A DNA stretch of 64,000 nt from Semisulcospira habei (taxonomy: Eukaryota > Mollusca > Gastropoda > Semisulcospiridae): positions 97,314,553 through 97,378,552 of the forward strand of contig BTPG01000006.1 in the NCBI GenBank assembly GCA_036245525.1, in the 5' to 3' direction. How positions within the stretch are numbered: position 1 is the first letter of the stretch; every line of letters starts with the position of its first letter. Of this stretch, positions 32,009 through 42,504 are shown piece by piece. Position numbers and translations under genes: made by a program. The notes beneath the pieces were generated by a model, which searched no databases, was not told the origin of the DNA, and saw nothing but the letters and a program-made list of their open reading frames with translations.

Positions 32009-32230
32009 TTAGTTAGTTAGTTATTTGGGTTTAACGCCGAGCAGGCGACTAAGGCCATCTCACGGCGGGATGGGTAAAAATCTGGTCAGCCAGACTAAAA
32101 GCAAGGTCTTAAGACAAGATGTAAATATAGATTAAAAATCTCAGGCTAAAATGTCGCACATGTCTGGAAAAGAAACGTCTACAGACTCTCAAAAAGGGCA
32201 AATAAAAAAATTCACATAGTCTATGAATGC

Positions 32231-35200
32231 TCAGATCTTGTTAAAAATATTGCATTCTCTCAAAAAATTGAAGATTTTGTCCGGGGGAACATCCCGGAAC
32301 AAAACCTTCAAGGAGTCTGCTGTGAAGTGTTTATATCTGGTGTCAATTAGGTCAGCACAATACAGCAAAAAGTGTCGAACAGAAAACTGCTCATCACAGG
32401 CAAAACACCATGGACGCTCATCCTGTTTAAGTAAGTAAGAGTGCGTAACATATGTGTGCCCGATGTGGAGCCGAGCAAGGACAGTCTCCTCACGGCGGCT
32501 GCCGCAGCGGAAAGGTAGACTGTCAGACAACTTAGGAAGAGCTTCATGAAGCTTGTTCCCTTCCTCTTTGTCCCACTCGGACTGCCACTCGCGGGCTATG
32601 TACGCACTAATAACAGGTTTAAAATCACTATAGACAGTCTGTGTGTCAGGGACAGGGTCACTGCGGGCACTGTTGGCAGCAGAATCTGCGATTCTGTTGC
32701 CTTCGATGCCCACATGGCCTGGGACCCAAATAAAAATGATGTCATAATATTCCTTCATCAAGTCCGCGTAGAGCTCTCTAATCTGCACCAGCAGTGGATG
32801 GTCTGTTCCCGCGCCCTGAAGGGCCTGCAGGGCAGAAAGAGAGTCAGACAGAATCAGGAAGTTCCTTTCCCGAGACTGATAGGCATGCTTGAGTGCTAGC
32901 AGAATGGCCTGCAGTTCTGCACTAAATACAGAGGAATGGTCAGGGAGACGGAGCTTAAATGGGCGTCTAGGATGGCGAGAGGACACTGCAGCCGCAGCCA
33001 CTCTTCCATCCTCAGACTTGGACCCATCCGTATAAAGACGACAATAGCCAGGAAAAATTGAAAGGAGTTCATTGAGGCTCTGTTGGTATATGGCTGGTGG
33101 AGTACAATCCTTCTTGTGGGCAGTCAAGTCCAGCAAGATGTCAGGAACTGGTAGTAGCCAGGGTGGAGTGACGTGTTGCAGAGATTCCGAAACTTTGTCC
33201 AGGTCCACTCCGGCCGCCTGCAGATGAGGTCGGACACGGAAGGAAAGTGGACGGACAGCTCCCGGATGGGCATCGTAAATCTCTGCAAACGACGGGTTAA
33301 AAACACAATCATAGGCAGGATTTTCTGGATGGGCCTTCAGCTTCAGAACGTAGCTGAGCATGAGGCGGATGCGGCGGAGCCTGAGAGAAGGCTCCCCTGC
33401 CTCTGCATACAGACTAGGAACTGGAGATGTCCTAAAGGCTCCCAGACATATGCGCAGACCTTGATGGTGAATTGTGTTCAGACGCTGCAGAACAGACTTG
33501 GAAGCCGAGCCATATACCACAGAGCCGTAATCCAGTTTGGACCGAACAAGGGCCCGGTACAGTCGAAGTAAGACAATGCGGTCTGCACCCCAGTCAGTAC
33601 GACCAACGACACGAAGAATGTCGAGGGCCTTCCGACAAGAGGTTCTAAGGTAGTTAACATGGTTGCAGAAGGTCAATCTTTTGTCAAAGATGACCCCCAA
33701 AAACTTAGCCTCTTCAGCCACCTTAATTGGCACTCCAGCAATGCTCAGGCTAGGTTCTGGAAAAAATTTCGTCTGGTTAGTAAAATGCACACAGACTGTC
33801 TTGGAGGGCGAGAATCTGAATCCATTGAGAGACACCCACCCCTGGATGCGATCAACGCACAGCTGCAAGCGCCTCTCAAGGGACGCAAGTCCTCGACCTC
33901 GTGCACACAAAGCAAAGTCGTCCACAAACAAAGAGCATTCAGAATCATCCTTGACGGCCTTTACAATGTTATTTATTTTAATGCTAAATAAAACAGGAGA
34001 TAGAATACTGCCCTGCGGGACACCCATCTCCTGTTCAAAGGAGTCGGAGAGGGTGAAGCCCACACGGACATGGAACGACCTGTTGGACAAAAAATTGTGA
34101 ATAAAAACGGGCAGATGCCCTTTAAAACCCATGTCCGACAAATCAGACATTATACCATGCTTCCAGGTAGTGTCATATGCCTTTTCAAGATCAAAGAAAA
34201 TTGCATAGACATGCTGCTTGTTGACAAAAGCATCTCGGATAAAAGACTCAAAGCGGACTAGATGGTCAGTTGTACTACGGAAGCGCCGGAAACCGCACTG
34301 GAGGTCTGTGATGAGACCCTGTGACTCAAGATGCCACACCAGTCGGGCGTTGACCAAGCGTTCCATAGTTTTACATAAACATGATGTCAAAGCTATTGGC
34401 CGGTAGTTGCCCGGGTCGGAAGGATCCTTACCCGGCTTGGGAATTGGCACAACCACAGCCTGGCGCCAAGATGGCGGAAAATGACCGGTTATCCAGATAT
34501 GGTTAAAGGCCTTGAGAAGTACAAGGAGTGAATCCTCAGGCAGATGTGTTATGAGCTGATAATGGATGGTATCTAATCCAGCAGCAGAGTCAGTACATTT
34601 CTGCATGGCTTGCTGCAATTCTGAAAACGTAAAAGGGGCATTATAGTCTTCCAAGTTATCCGATATAAAATCACAAGCACAAGATTCTCGCTTCTCCTTC
34701 TCTCTCTGGAAGAAAGGTGAATAATGCTCTGTTGAAGAATTATGGGCAATGGTGGAGGCAAGCAAATTGGCCACAGCCTTTTTATCTGTGACCAAACTGG
34801 CACCATCTCTAAGATGGCCAACAGAAGCCGAGCCACCCCTGCCCCTAATTCTTCGAACAGCCTTCCAGACTTTTTGGGACGGAGTCCTAGAAGATAAAGA
34901 TGAGACGAAGCGTCTCCAGGAAGCACGGCGTTCACGTTTAAAAATATAACGGGCTTTCGCCCGCTGTCTTTTAAAGGTTAAAATATTTGCTTGCGACGGA
35001 TTACGAAATGCACGTCGCTGAGCAGATTTGCGCATTGTTTGGGCCTTGCGGCACTCTTCATTGAACCATGGTACTCTCGGCTTCCGAGGGAGTGATGTGG
35101 AAGTTCTAGGGATGGTTTCACCTGCAACCTCCAACAAAATAGAAGTAAAACAAGAAACAGGTTCTTCAGCTGACATGACCACCTCCTCTGTAAGACGAGA

Positions 35201-35923
35201 CTGACAGAGAGAGGCAAACAGAGACCAGTTAGCTTTCTTGAGATTCCAGCGCCCCACCGGCGAATCCTCCTCACAGCTGACCGATGACAGGACTACTGGG
35301 AAGTGGTCACTACCACACAGGTCATCGTGAACCTTCCAGTCAAAGTCCAGCATGAGAGAAGGATCACACACAGTGAGGTCTAGAACAGAACTAGATCCGG
35401 AACCTGAGTTAGAGTATGTAGGTGAGCCATCGTTAAAGACACATAGGTTAAGTTGAGAAAAAACATCTTCTAACATCTGACCTCTGCCATCATAGTGGTC
35501 ACTACCCCAAAGGTGAGCATGACCGTTAAAATCCCCCATGAGAATAAAGGGAGGGGGCAGTTGATCTACTAAGTGAAAAATATCATTGCTACAGACCCGC
35601 AGTGATGGTGGCAGGTAAATACTGCATATGGTTATGGTCTTTTTTAAGGTAACCCGAGCAGCGACAGCCTCAAGACAGGTGTCGATGCTAACGGGGCTAC
35701 ATAAAATTTGGCTACTAATGAGAAGAGCCGCTCCACCCGAGCGCCTCTCCGAATCAGAGCCTTTATGTATAACATTAAAACCATTAAAAGACACAGGGTC
35801 AGAAGTCTTCAGGTAAGTCTCCTGAAGAGATATGACTGAGGGGTTATAGAACTTGACTAAAAGACGTAATTCCTCAAAGTTAGCTCGAAAACCACGACAA
35901 TTCCACTGAAGCAAAGAGTCCAT
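32231..35923 (-). CDS. I-element copy 3 ORF2: endonuclease-RT-RNase H, intact
   Basis: 1230 residues. Endonuclease: LQWNCRG 5-11, QET 34-36, GDFNGH 130-135, SDHFPV 205-210. RT about 480-750: NYRPIALTS 506-514, catalytic D578 in FDLEKAYD, GVPQGSILSP 634-643, FVDD 666-669. RNase H about 960-1085: D965 in YTDGS, E1003, D1027 in SDS, D1080. A zinc-finger-like C-x2-C-x7-H-x4-C lies at 1173-1189. All catalytic residues I know for these families are present. The ATG follows the ORF1 stop after two bases (TAA-TC-ATG), which suggests translation by reinitiation. It would act in cis on element RNA. Confidence 0.95.
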   Translation of the reverse strand: MDSLLQWNCRGFRANFEELRLLVKFYNPSVISLQETYLKTSDPVSFNGFNVIHKGSDSERRSGGAALLISSQILCSPVSIDTCLEAVAARVTLKKTITICSIYLPPSLRVCSNDIFHLVDQLPPPFILMGDFNGHAHLWGSDHYDGRGQMLEDVFSQLNLCVFNDGSPTYSNSGSGSSSVLDLTVCDPSLMLDFDWKVHDDLCGSDHFPVVLSSVSCEEDSPVGRWNLKKANWSLFASLCQSRLTEEVVMSAEEPVSCFTSILLEVAGETIPRTSTSLPRKPRVPWFNEECRKAQTMRKSAQRRAFRNPSQANILTFKRQRAKARYIFKRERRASWRRFVSSLSSRTPSQKVWKAVRRIRGRGGSASVGHLRDGASLVTDKKAVANLLASTIAHNSSTEHYSPFFQREKEKRESCACDFISDNLEDYNAPFTFSELQQAMQKCTDSAAGLDTIHYQLITHLPEDSLLVLLKAFNHIWITGHFPPSWRQAVVVPIPKPGKDPSDPGNYRPIALTSCLCKTMERLVNARLVWHLESQGLITDLQCGFRRFRSTTDHLVRFESFIRDAFVNKQHVYAIFFDLEKAYDTTWKHGIMSDLSDMGFKGHLPVFIHNFLSNRSFHVRVGFTLSDSFEQEMGVPQGSILSPVLFSIKINNIVKAVKDDSECSLFVDDFALCARGRGLASLERRLQLCVDRIQGWVSLNGFRFSPSKTVCVHFTNQTKFFPEPSLSIAGVPIKVAEEAKFLGVIFDKRLTFCNHVNYLRTSCRKALDILRVVGRTDWGADRIVLLRLYRALVRSKLDYGSVVYGSASKSVLQRLNTIHHQGLRICLGAFRTSPVPSLYAEAGEPSLRLRRIRLMLSYVLKLKAHPENPAYDCVFNPSFAEIYDAHPGAVRPLSFRVRPHLQAAGVDLDKVSESLQHVTPPWLLPVPDILLDLTAHKKDCTPPAIYQQSLNELLSIFPGYCRLYTDGSKSEDGRVAAAAVSSRHPRRPFKLRLPDHSSVFSAELQAILLALKHAYQSRERNFLILSDSLSALQALQGAGTDHPLLVQIRELYADLMKEYYDIIFIWVPGHVGIEGNRIADSAANSARSDPVPDTQTVYSDFKPVISAYIAREWQSEWDKEEGNKLHEALPKLSDSLPFRCGSRREETVLARLHIGHTYVTHSYLLKQDERPWCFACDEQFSVRHFLLYCADLIDTRYKHFTADSLKVLFRDVPPDKIFNFLRECNIFNKI

Positions 35924-35925
35924 GA

Positions 35926-37365
35926 TTAAGTCTGATCTGGGGGTAAGGAGTTTTTCCCCCCTTTTTCCTTTACCTTGGAAGGAGTTGAAGAAACAGAGGG
36001 GGGCCGGCTCCCGGGCCTCCTCTGGTTCTTCGGAGAGGAAGGGGGTGGAGCTGCCGCAGCATCAGCAACAACAACTTCCACTCCCTCCATCCGCTCCTCC
36101 AGTGCAGCATATTTGTTTTGAAGGGGCACATCTGTGTTCCCCTTCTGGGCCCGTGCGCACAGCGGTCCCATAGATTTCTTAGACTTCTGGTCCTGGGCAG
36201 CGTTCCTGCCGCTAGAGTTAGCGGCCTTAGAAGGCTGACCAGAGCCAGAAGCCTTTGGAGTTGACTGACTAACAGGTTTGGGTGGGGGCTGAGGCTTAGG
36301 GGCAACAGAAGGCGGCACAACCGGACCGGCAGTGTCCGCCTTCTGCGTTCCCTGGCTCCTTGTCACCACCGGAGGAGGGTTACTCTCCAGGGGCGAGATG
36401 AGCCGAGGCTCCGCCCCCAACCAAGAAGTTGGGGTCTGACATGAAAAGTCTTTGGTGGGGCGCTTGCCTGCCACCGCTGCACTAAAAGTATACACTGAGG
36501 TGTTAGAGGTTGGGGCAGCCGCAGCTGCACCAGGGCCTTCAACCAGTTTTTTGGCATCCAGAAAGGACAGCCCCTTCTCCACACGCACCTGCTGAATCTT
36601 GCACTCGGATATCCAACGAGGGCATTTCTTATCCGAAGCCATATGCGCCCCCTGGCAATTCACACACAGGGGGGTGGCTGTGCAGGACTCAGCAGAGTGT
36701 CCGGGCCTAGTGCAACGGGCGCATGAAGCCTCTGCCTGACGGCATGTCTTCTGCCCATGGCCATACTTTTGGCACTTAAAGCACCGGAGGGGAAGAGGGA
36801 CGTACTTTTTCACTCTCAGGGAGTAGTAACCTCCCCAGATGGTAGTAGGAGGGGTGGGGGTGCCAAACGTCAGGATGATGGTAGGGAGACGGATCTCCCC
36901 ACCACCTCGCTTGGAAGCGAAGCGCCTGACGCAAGTCACCCCTTGAGACTTAAGGTTCCTTACAAGTTCATCTTCTGACAGTTCTGCCAAAGCTTGATCT
37001 TTGATTACGCCTCTTGACGAATTCATAGTTTTGTGGGGTGTGACTTCCACAGGAGTGTCTCCGATGGAAGAGAGCCCCAGCAGCCCGCTGGAGTGTGCCC
37101 GAGTACGGCACTCCACCAGCAAGTCACCAGACCTGAGGCGCTGGGCGTCAGGCCTGCCAACACGGCTCCTGAGGGTCTCCCCCACCAGAAAAGGATGCAG
37201 CTTGGTAACTGGTTTCTCCTTCACCTTGCTATGGACAATGAGGAAGCGAGGCCATACGGCCGACGCCTGAGGCGTCGCTTCCTCACAGTCTGAATCACTG
37301 TCATGGTCAAATTCGGTGTCTATATGCCGTTTCTGTGCTAGTTTTGGTTTTTTTGTTTTATCCAT
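35926..37365 (-). CDS. I-element copy 3 ORF1: CCHC nucleic-acid-binding protein
   Basis: 479 residues starting MDKTKKPKLAQKRH, with an acidic patch at about 18-30. Three zinc knuckles: 195-208 and 215-228 (C-x2-C-x4-H-x4-C) and 234-248 (C-x2-C-x3-H-x6-C). The C-terminal half is Pro/Ser/Ala-rich with little order, ending GGKNSLPPDQT. ORF1 proteins of the I superfamily package element RNA. The frame is complete, unlike copies 1 (frameshift) and 2 (truncated). The stop TAA at 35928-35926 is two bases before the ORF2 ATG. Confidence 0.94.
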   Translation of the reverse strand: MDKTKKPKLAQKRHIDTEFDHDSDSDCEEATPQASAVWPRFLIVHSKVKEKPVTKLHPFLVGETLRSRVGRPDAQRLRSGDLLVECRTRAHSSGLLGLSSIGDTPVEVTPHKTMNSSRGVIKDQALAELSEDELVRNLKSQGVTCVRRFASKRGGGEIRLPTIILTFGTPTPPTTIWGGYYSLRVKKYVPLPLRCFKCQKYGHGQKTCRQAEASCARCTRPGHSAESCTATPLCVNCQGAHMASDKKCPRWISECKIQQVRVEKGLSFLDAKKLVEGPGAAAAAPTSNTSVYTFSAAVAGKRPTKDFSCQTPTSWLGAEPRLISPLESNPPPVVTRSQGTQKADTAGPVVPPSVAPKPQPPPKPVSQSTPKASGSGQPSKAANSSGRNAAQDQKSKKSMGPLCARAQKGNTDVPLQNKYAALEERMEGVEVVVADAAAAPPPSSPKNQRRPGSRPPSVSSTPSKVKEKGGKNSLPPDQT

Positions 37366-38008
37366 ATTATATTAGTAGAGATATTCATCCCCCGGGGGTC
37401 CCCGCCCGCCACCGAGCCCAACAAGGGAAAGTGCAACTGTCGGCGGGTCTCCAGCCGACGCACAATGGAGACTGCCCGAAAGATATACTCAAGGGGGTAA
37501 GCCCGATTGAACCGTTTGAGCCACCGCCTTCTATCACACCGTTGAATGCAGGGGAATACTGGCGTAAAGCACCTAATCAGCAGCAAAGGCTATAGCATGG
37601 TGCTCCGTATAGCAACCCGCATGTCAACAGTGGGATAGGGCTCAACGTGACAAGAGCCGATTGACTAGGCCGGTACGACTAGCCTCCCGTTTAGGCAGAA
37701 GTCAAGGCCAAAGTGGAGTGTTTCAGCCACCAGGATCCTCTTCTCCCCCGACACGGGTCTCCAAGCACGGCAAACACTTGGGATCCAAAGGACCAAAAAG
37801 TCACGAGTATTTTTAAGGACCAATCCAACATGGTACGACCTAGGTTAGCACAGCTCCTTAAAAACCGGACCAGTGAAAAGGCTGAACAACATATCTGCTG
37901 ACATCAAGTCCTAATCCTGGACAAAGATGGCACCCGTCCGCTAGCCCACTCAGTCAGGGACTGAGCGGACTACCCACCTACGCCACGTGGAGGCCGGTGC
38001 CGGGTAGG
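37366..38008 (-). promoter_or_regulatory. I-element copy 3 5' UTR with possible ribozyme fold
   Basis: About 640 bp of leader, closely matching 18207-18844. Non-LTR elements of this kind carry an internal promoter in the 5' UTR, so promoter function is expected but no specific site is recognised. The first 80 nt (37929-38008, minus strand) can be drawn as an HDV-like double pseudoknot; see findings. Confidence 0.6.
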
Positions 38009-38022
38009 CGGACGAGCTTTGT

Positions 38023-40300
38023 GGGTACACCGTAGTGTCGTAGGAGTTTCCACAGAGTCTCTCGGTCCACACTGTCAAATGCTTTCTCATAATCCACAAA
38101 GTTGACGTACAGCGGGGAGCTCCACTCCAGAGACTGTTCCACAATGATGCGGAGAGTGGCGATCTGATCTGTACATGATCGGTTCTTCCTGAATCCTGCT
38201 TGCTGGTCTCTCAGCTGGGGGTCAACGGAGCTCTTCATTCTCTCCAGGATGATCTGTTGAAGACCTTTCCTGGTACTGACAGCAAGGTGATTCCTCTGTA
38301 GTTGAAACACTTGCTGAGGCCGCCTTTCTTGGGAAGCTTGATTAGGTACCCCTCCTTCCAGTCAGCCGGCATCACCTCCTCTTCCCAGATCTTTCCAAAC
38401 AGTGGGTACAACATCTCCACTGTTGTCTCTAGGTCTGCTTTCAGAGACTCCGCTGGGATGCCATCTGGGCCTGCTGCTTTGCCGTTCTTCAAGAATGCCA
38501 CTGCTCTTCTGATCTCTTCCCGGCTGGGTCTGTCACAGCTGATGGGTAGGTCGGTCTCTGCTGGCTGGATGTCTGGGGGGTCGGGTGGGCTAGGTCTGTT
38601 CAGTAACTCTTCAAAATACTCGGCCCATCTGTCGAGTTGGTCTGCTCTGTCTGCAATAGGCTTGCCTTCTTTGTCTTTTACTGGTCTTTCTGTATGGCCA
38701 TACTTGCCTGACAATCTTCTGGTAATGTCATAGAGCTGTTTCATGTTGCCGCTGCCTGCTGCCTTTTCTGCCTCTGCTGCCAGGCTGGCTGTGTAGGCCC
38801 TCTTGTCTGCCCTGATACTACTCTTCACCTCGCGGTTGGCTTCCGAGTATTCCCCCTGTGCCCTTACTTTGGCTGCTCTCGTGCGACTGTTGTTGACAGC
38901 TGCTTTCTTCTGCTTCCTCTCTTCTATCTTCTTCAAGGTCTGAGCCGACAGCCAGTCCTTGTGATGGTGTTTCCTGAACCCTACAGTGTCTTTGCAGGTT
39001 GAGTTCAGCGCCTCTCTAACTGCCTTCTACTGCTGCTCTGTGGTGACCGCCTCCTCTTCATTTACTAGCTCCTGTAGCGCTTGAAACCGGTTGGACAGCA
39101 CCAGTTTGAACTCTTCTCTAACTCCAGTTTCTCTCAGGAGGCCTACATTATAGCGCTGTCTTCTTGTTGTCTCTGTGCGGCTTTTCTTTAGCTTGAGCTT
39201 CATTCTTAAGATAAGCAGATGATGGTCGGAGGCGACATCTGCTCCCCTCCTCACTCGAACATCTTGAAGGGATCTTCTAAATTTCTTGCTAATGCAGATA
39301 TGGTCTATTTGGTTCTCTGTTGTATGGTCAGGTGAGACCCAAGTTGTTTTGTGTATTCTTCTGAGTGGGAAGATGCTGCCTCCAATGACAAGTCGGTTTA
39401 GAGCACAAAAGTCTGCAAACCTCTCCCCGTTCTCACTCATCTCCGAGCCTAGTCCCTGTCTCCCCATCACCTCTTCATATCCGGTGTTGTCCTCCCCTAT
39501 TTTGGCATTAAAATCGCCCATGACGATGGTGATGTCTCGCTCCGCACATTTGTCCAAGGCACTCTGGAGTCGGTCGTAGAACTCTTGTTTCTCTTCCTCG
39601 TCACTGTCATTAGTGGGCGCATAACACAGATGACGTTCAGCTTGAGCTTTTTCTTGGTTCTAAAGGCTGCTGTGATCATTCTTGGCCCAAGAGGTTCCCA
39701 GCCCATCAGCGCTCTCTGTGCCACTGGTGACAGCATGAATGCTACACCTTCTGTATGGGGGGCATTCTCCTCTTCATGACCTGAATACAGAATCATCTCC
39801 CCACTTAACAGCCTTTTCTGGCCAGACTGCGTCCATCTGGCTTCACTGATACCTAGCAGGGAAAGGTTGTACTTTTGCATTTCCGCTGCTATCTGGGCGG
39901 CCTTGCCGCTCTGGTACATGGTCTTGACGTTCCATGTGCCCATGGTTGTATCCCTGGATAGAGAGAGGCGGCTCGATCCTGTGGCTTCCGAAGACTTCCG
40001 GCTTTCACCACAGGACGTCATAAGTCTTCTGGTAGAAGAACCTTCCTCCTCCAGGAAAGGAATTACTGTTAGTCTTTTCGTCGGCGTTTTTGTAGCTATT
40101 TCCTTTTTTGCAGGGTGGGGAAGCTACCCCCATGCCCAACCCCCTTACTAGGAGGACCAGGGGTTTTCTGTCGGGGTCACCTTCCCTTAGACCATGTTGG
40201 TTCACGGCACCTTATTTCATTCGGTGCACCCCTCTCACGAGGGACCCCCTATCCACCACCCAGGGGACGCGCCTCAACGCCATATGGTCCCAGCGCGAGG
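38023..40300 (-). pseudogene. RTE-B 5' part: endonuclease and N-terminal RT, several lesions
   Basis: Continues RTE-B after the I-element pair. The endonuclease begins at 40021 (MTSCGESRKSS). By comparison with RTE-A and RTE-C there is a two-base loss near 39628 (frame break), a TGG-to-TAG stop near 39030 at the end of the endonuclease part, and a one-base loss near 38253 in the RT. The 5' end at 40300 starts CCTCGCGCTGGGACC. The element is dead by these lesions and by the insertion. Confidence 0.88.
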
Positions 40301-40820
40301 ACGGTATTTATAATGTGCTTATCTTATAATAATTATAACTCTAAGCACGTACTCACAACTCGCGCACGCTTTAGACAATGACTCACATACCACAAATAGT
40401 GAAATACATTACGACAGTCTGCTTAGGGTGGGGAGTGTGGTGGTATAGTGCTAGAACTGTTAAAAGAGGTGAGTTTTGAGGGTGGACTGGAAGGAGGAGA
40501 GTGAGTGTTTCTGACGGAGAGAGAGTGGTAGAGTGTTCCAGGTGGATGGACCGTATACTGAGAAGGAGCGGGGGCCGAAAGTGCTGAGTTTGGTGTGGGG
40601 GATGTGGAGGCAGAGAGGGTCGGAGGCGGAGCGGAGGGAGCGGGGAGTGTAGGGGTGAAGTAAGTTTGAGAGATAGGCGGGAGCGCAGTTGTTCAGGGAT
40701 TTGTAGCAGAGAGACAGAATCTTGTATTGGATGCGTTGGGGGATGGGAAGCCAGTGAAGAAGGAGTTTGAGCAGAGGAGTGATGTGGTCAGATTTTTTCT
40801 TTCTGAGGACGAGGCAGTCT
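40301..40820 (-). mobile_element. L2-like LINE 3' fragment (interrupted by RTE-B)
   Basis: The minus strand encodes LVLRKKKSDHITPLLKL, HWLPIPQRIQYKILSLCYKS, YGPSTWNTLPLSLRQ and SSFQSTLKTHLF. This is the C-terminal end of an L2/CR1-group RT polyprotein. The 3' UTR ends gcacattataaataccgt and continues as the AAT tail at 25618. 5' truncated; same family as the plus-strand copy at 51582-52394. Confidence 0.85.
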
Positions 40821-41850
40821 GGCGTAGCAAAACTATTCTGAAGAAGAATAGCACGAGCAGCGAAATGATGCGACTTCAAGCATCGTGTCATGGCATCATT
40901 AGTCCCATGATGCCGTGTTCATAGTGACGACTCGATTTTATTCGTCACTCATTGCAGTACTAACATTTGATGTATCAGAGAATCAACTTTGCAATTTTCT
41001 TGCTGATTTTCATGCCCAGAGCTTACAAGTCACAATTTGACCTAACCCTACCCCAGGGCTGGGACAAATAGCAGGCATATGTAAACACTGTTTATGACAA
41101 ATCATGTGGGTATTAATGAGAAGTTAGCTTCTTTTGTAAAAGAAAAATTAAAGTTATGTTAGCTGTTTTACAAATGACTCCGAAAAATGGTGCAGAATAT
41201 TGTCTGATTTTCACACCTAGAACATACAGGTCAAAATTGACCTAATCGTACCTGACAGCCAAGACAAACTGTAGGCTTATGTAAATACTGTATATGAAAA
41301 ATCATGCGATTATTAATGAGAAGATTGTTTTTTTTTCAGGAAAAAGATTCAATTGTTTTAAGATTAACCCATATAATTCATGAAATTAATCCCAAAAACA
41401 TGAAAATGTATATTCAATTATCACTCCAAAAGTTCTAGAGATACACTGCTGGATAACGAACTCACTGAATATTTTATCTAGCTATATGCAAAATATCTAG
41501 TCAAAATAAGAAAAATTACAGACTCCAATGTTGATCAACCTGTTTTTGTGAAATGGACATTTTCTCTTAATCAAAAAATCGAAAAAAAGATTGAGATAAT
41601 TCTTTTAGGGACAATATCATAAATTTCAAGCTTGTCCGTCCTCAAACACGGGCTGGCTCTAGTCGCTGTCACGTACATACACTTACGGCGCTTTGGCGCC
41701 AAAAAGACGTTCTCTAGCAAGGTTTGTCTAGCTAGACGTGACATCATTTTTATCTTGTTACTTCTTTGCCAGAATTTCTGCCCCGCATGCCAAAAACGTC
41801 ATGTGCATGCTCCGGAATGCGCTCTGACCAGCCCCATTTCAAAGTATTTT
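40821..41850 (+). repeat. unclassified dispersed repeat, copy 1
   Basis: Begins ctggcgtagcaaaactattc and ends near catttcaaagtatttttaat. The reverse complement of 49600-50812 matches it along its whole length with small indels. Inside are two direct subrepeats (about 41008-41115 and 41205-41325) with the shared string attttcac/t...aggtca...tgacctaa...taatgagaag. A 73-codon frame (41632-41853) is partly conserved in the other copy, but no family is recognised. No clear terminal inverted repeats. Confidence 0.7.
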
Positions 41851-42074
41851 TAATACGGTAGACAAAAATGTGCCTGTATGGTTATGACATTAATATCCTC
41901 TGTCCTGAAGGTGAAATTCCTCCATTTGGGAGTTGTCCTCTGAAGCTAACATTACAGTTTTGGAGACAATCAAACATGGCAGATCAAGGATGGTGCCAGA
42001 ATACCTAGCCTATAGACGCCAAGCTTAAGACTCCAAGCTATCCAGGCACCACTCTTGTAAGATCATTGTTGATC

Positions 42075-42465
42075 AAAAGTTGCGAGGTTCGAAAACGGGT
42101 TCCGGCGTCGGACTTTTCTCCTCTGGTAAGTGTCACCGTTAATTCGGGCGGACCGTCGGGGGTTCTTTCTCCGGGTACTCCGGTTCTTCCTCCCCCTCCA
42201 CTTTGGTGTCAGTTTCAGCCAACTTAATAAAATTTCAAATACAAAACGATTTCCAAATACCGTCACTTCAGTAGCTCGCTTGAGCTTGCCCTTAGCACCA
42301 CGTGAATGTTCTGTGTTTACGTACAGTGTGTGAGTGAATGCGCGTGATTCACGTGAGCGTGCTTGTTGGGTTCAGTTCGCGGCTACATTCTGCACATTGA
42401 GTTATATTATAAATATGAGAAATGCGCCATATAAATACCATGTAATAATAAAAAAAATAAAGACA
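42075..42465 (+). mobile_element. tRNA-derived SINE, copy lacking its extreme 5' head
   Basis: Starts within the B-box region (gcgaggttcgaaaacggg). It continues through cggacttttctcctctggta, cgttaattcgggcgga, ttctttctccgggtactccg and gcaccacgtgaatgttctg to a tail gcgccatataaataccatgtaataata. Same family as 59073-59485. Confidence 0.8.
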
Positions 42466-42504
42466 GACGAAGGGCCAGTTCAGCTACTGAAGTTACAGAG
42501 ATTT

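Larger units (their letters stand above)
32009..38008 (-). mobile_element. I/Nimb-like retrotransposon, copy 3 (full length, both ORFs open)
   Basis: About 6.0 kb from (TAAC)n tail to a 5' end beginning CCTACCCGGCACCGGCC. The exact 5' base is ambiguous by three (agg shared with the target). ORF1 (479 codons) and ORF2 (1230 codons) are both uninterrupted, the 5' UTR of about 640 bp is complete, and the far target duplication at 38006-38022 is perfect. This is the best candidate for a recently active copy in the window. Confidence 0.95.
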
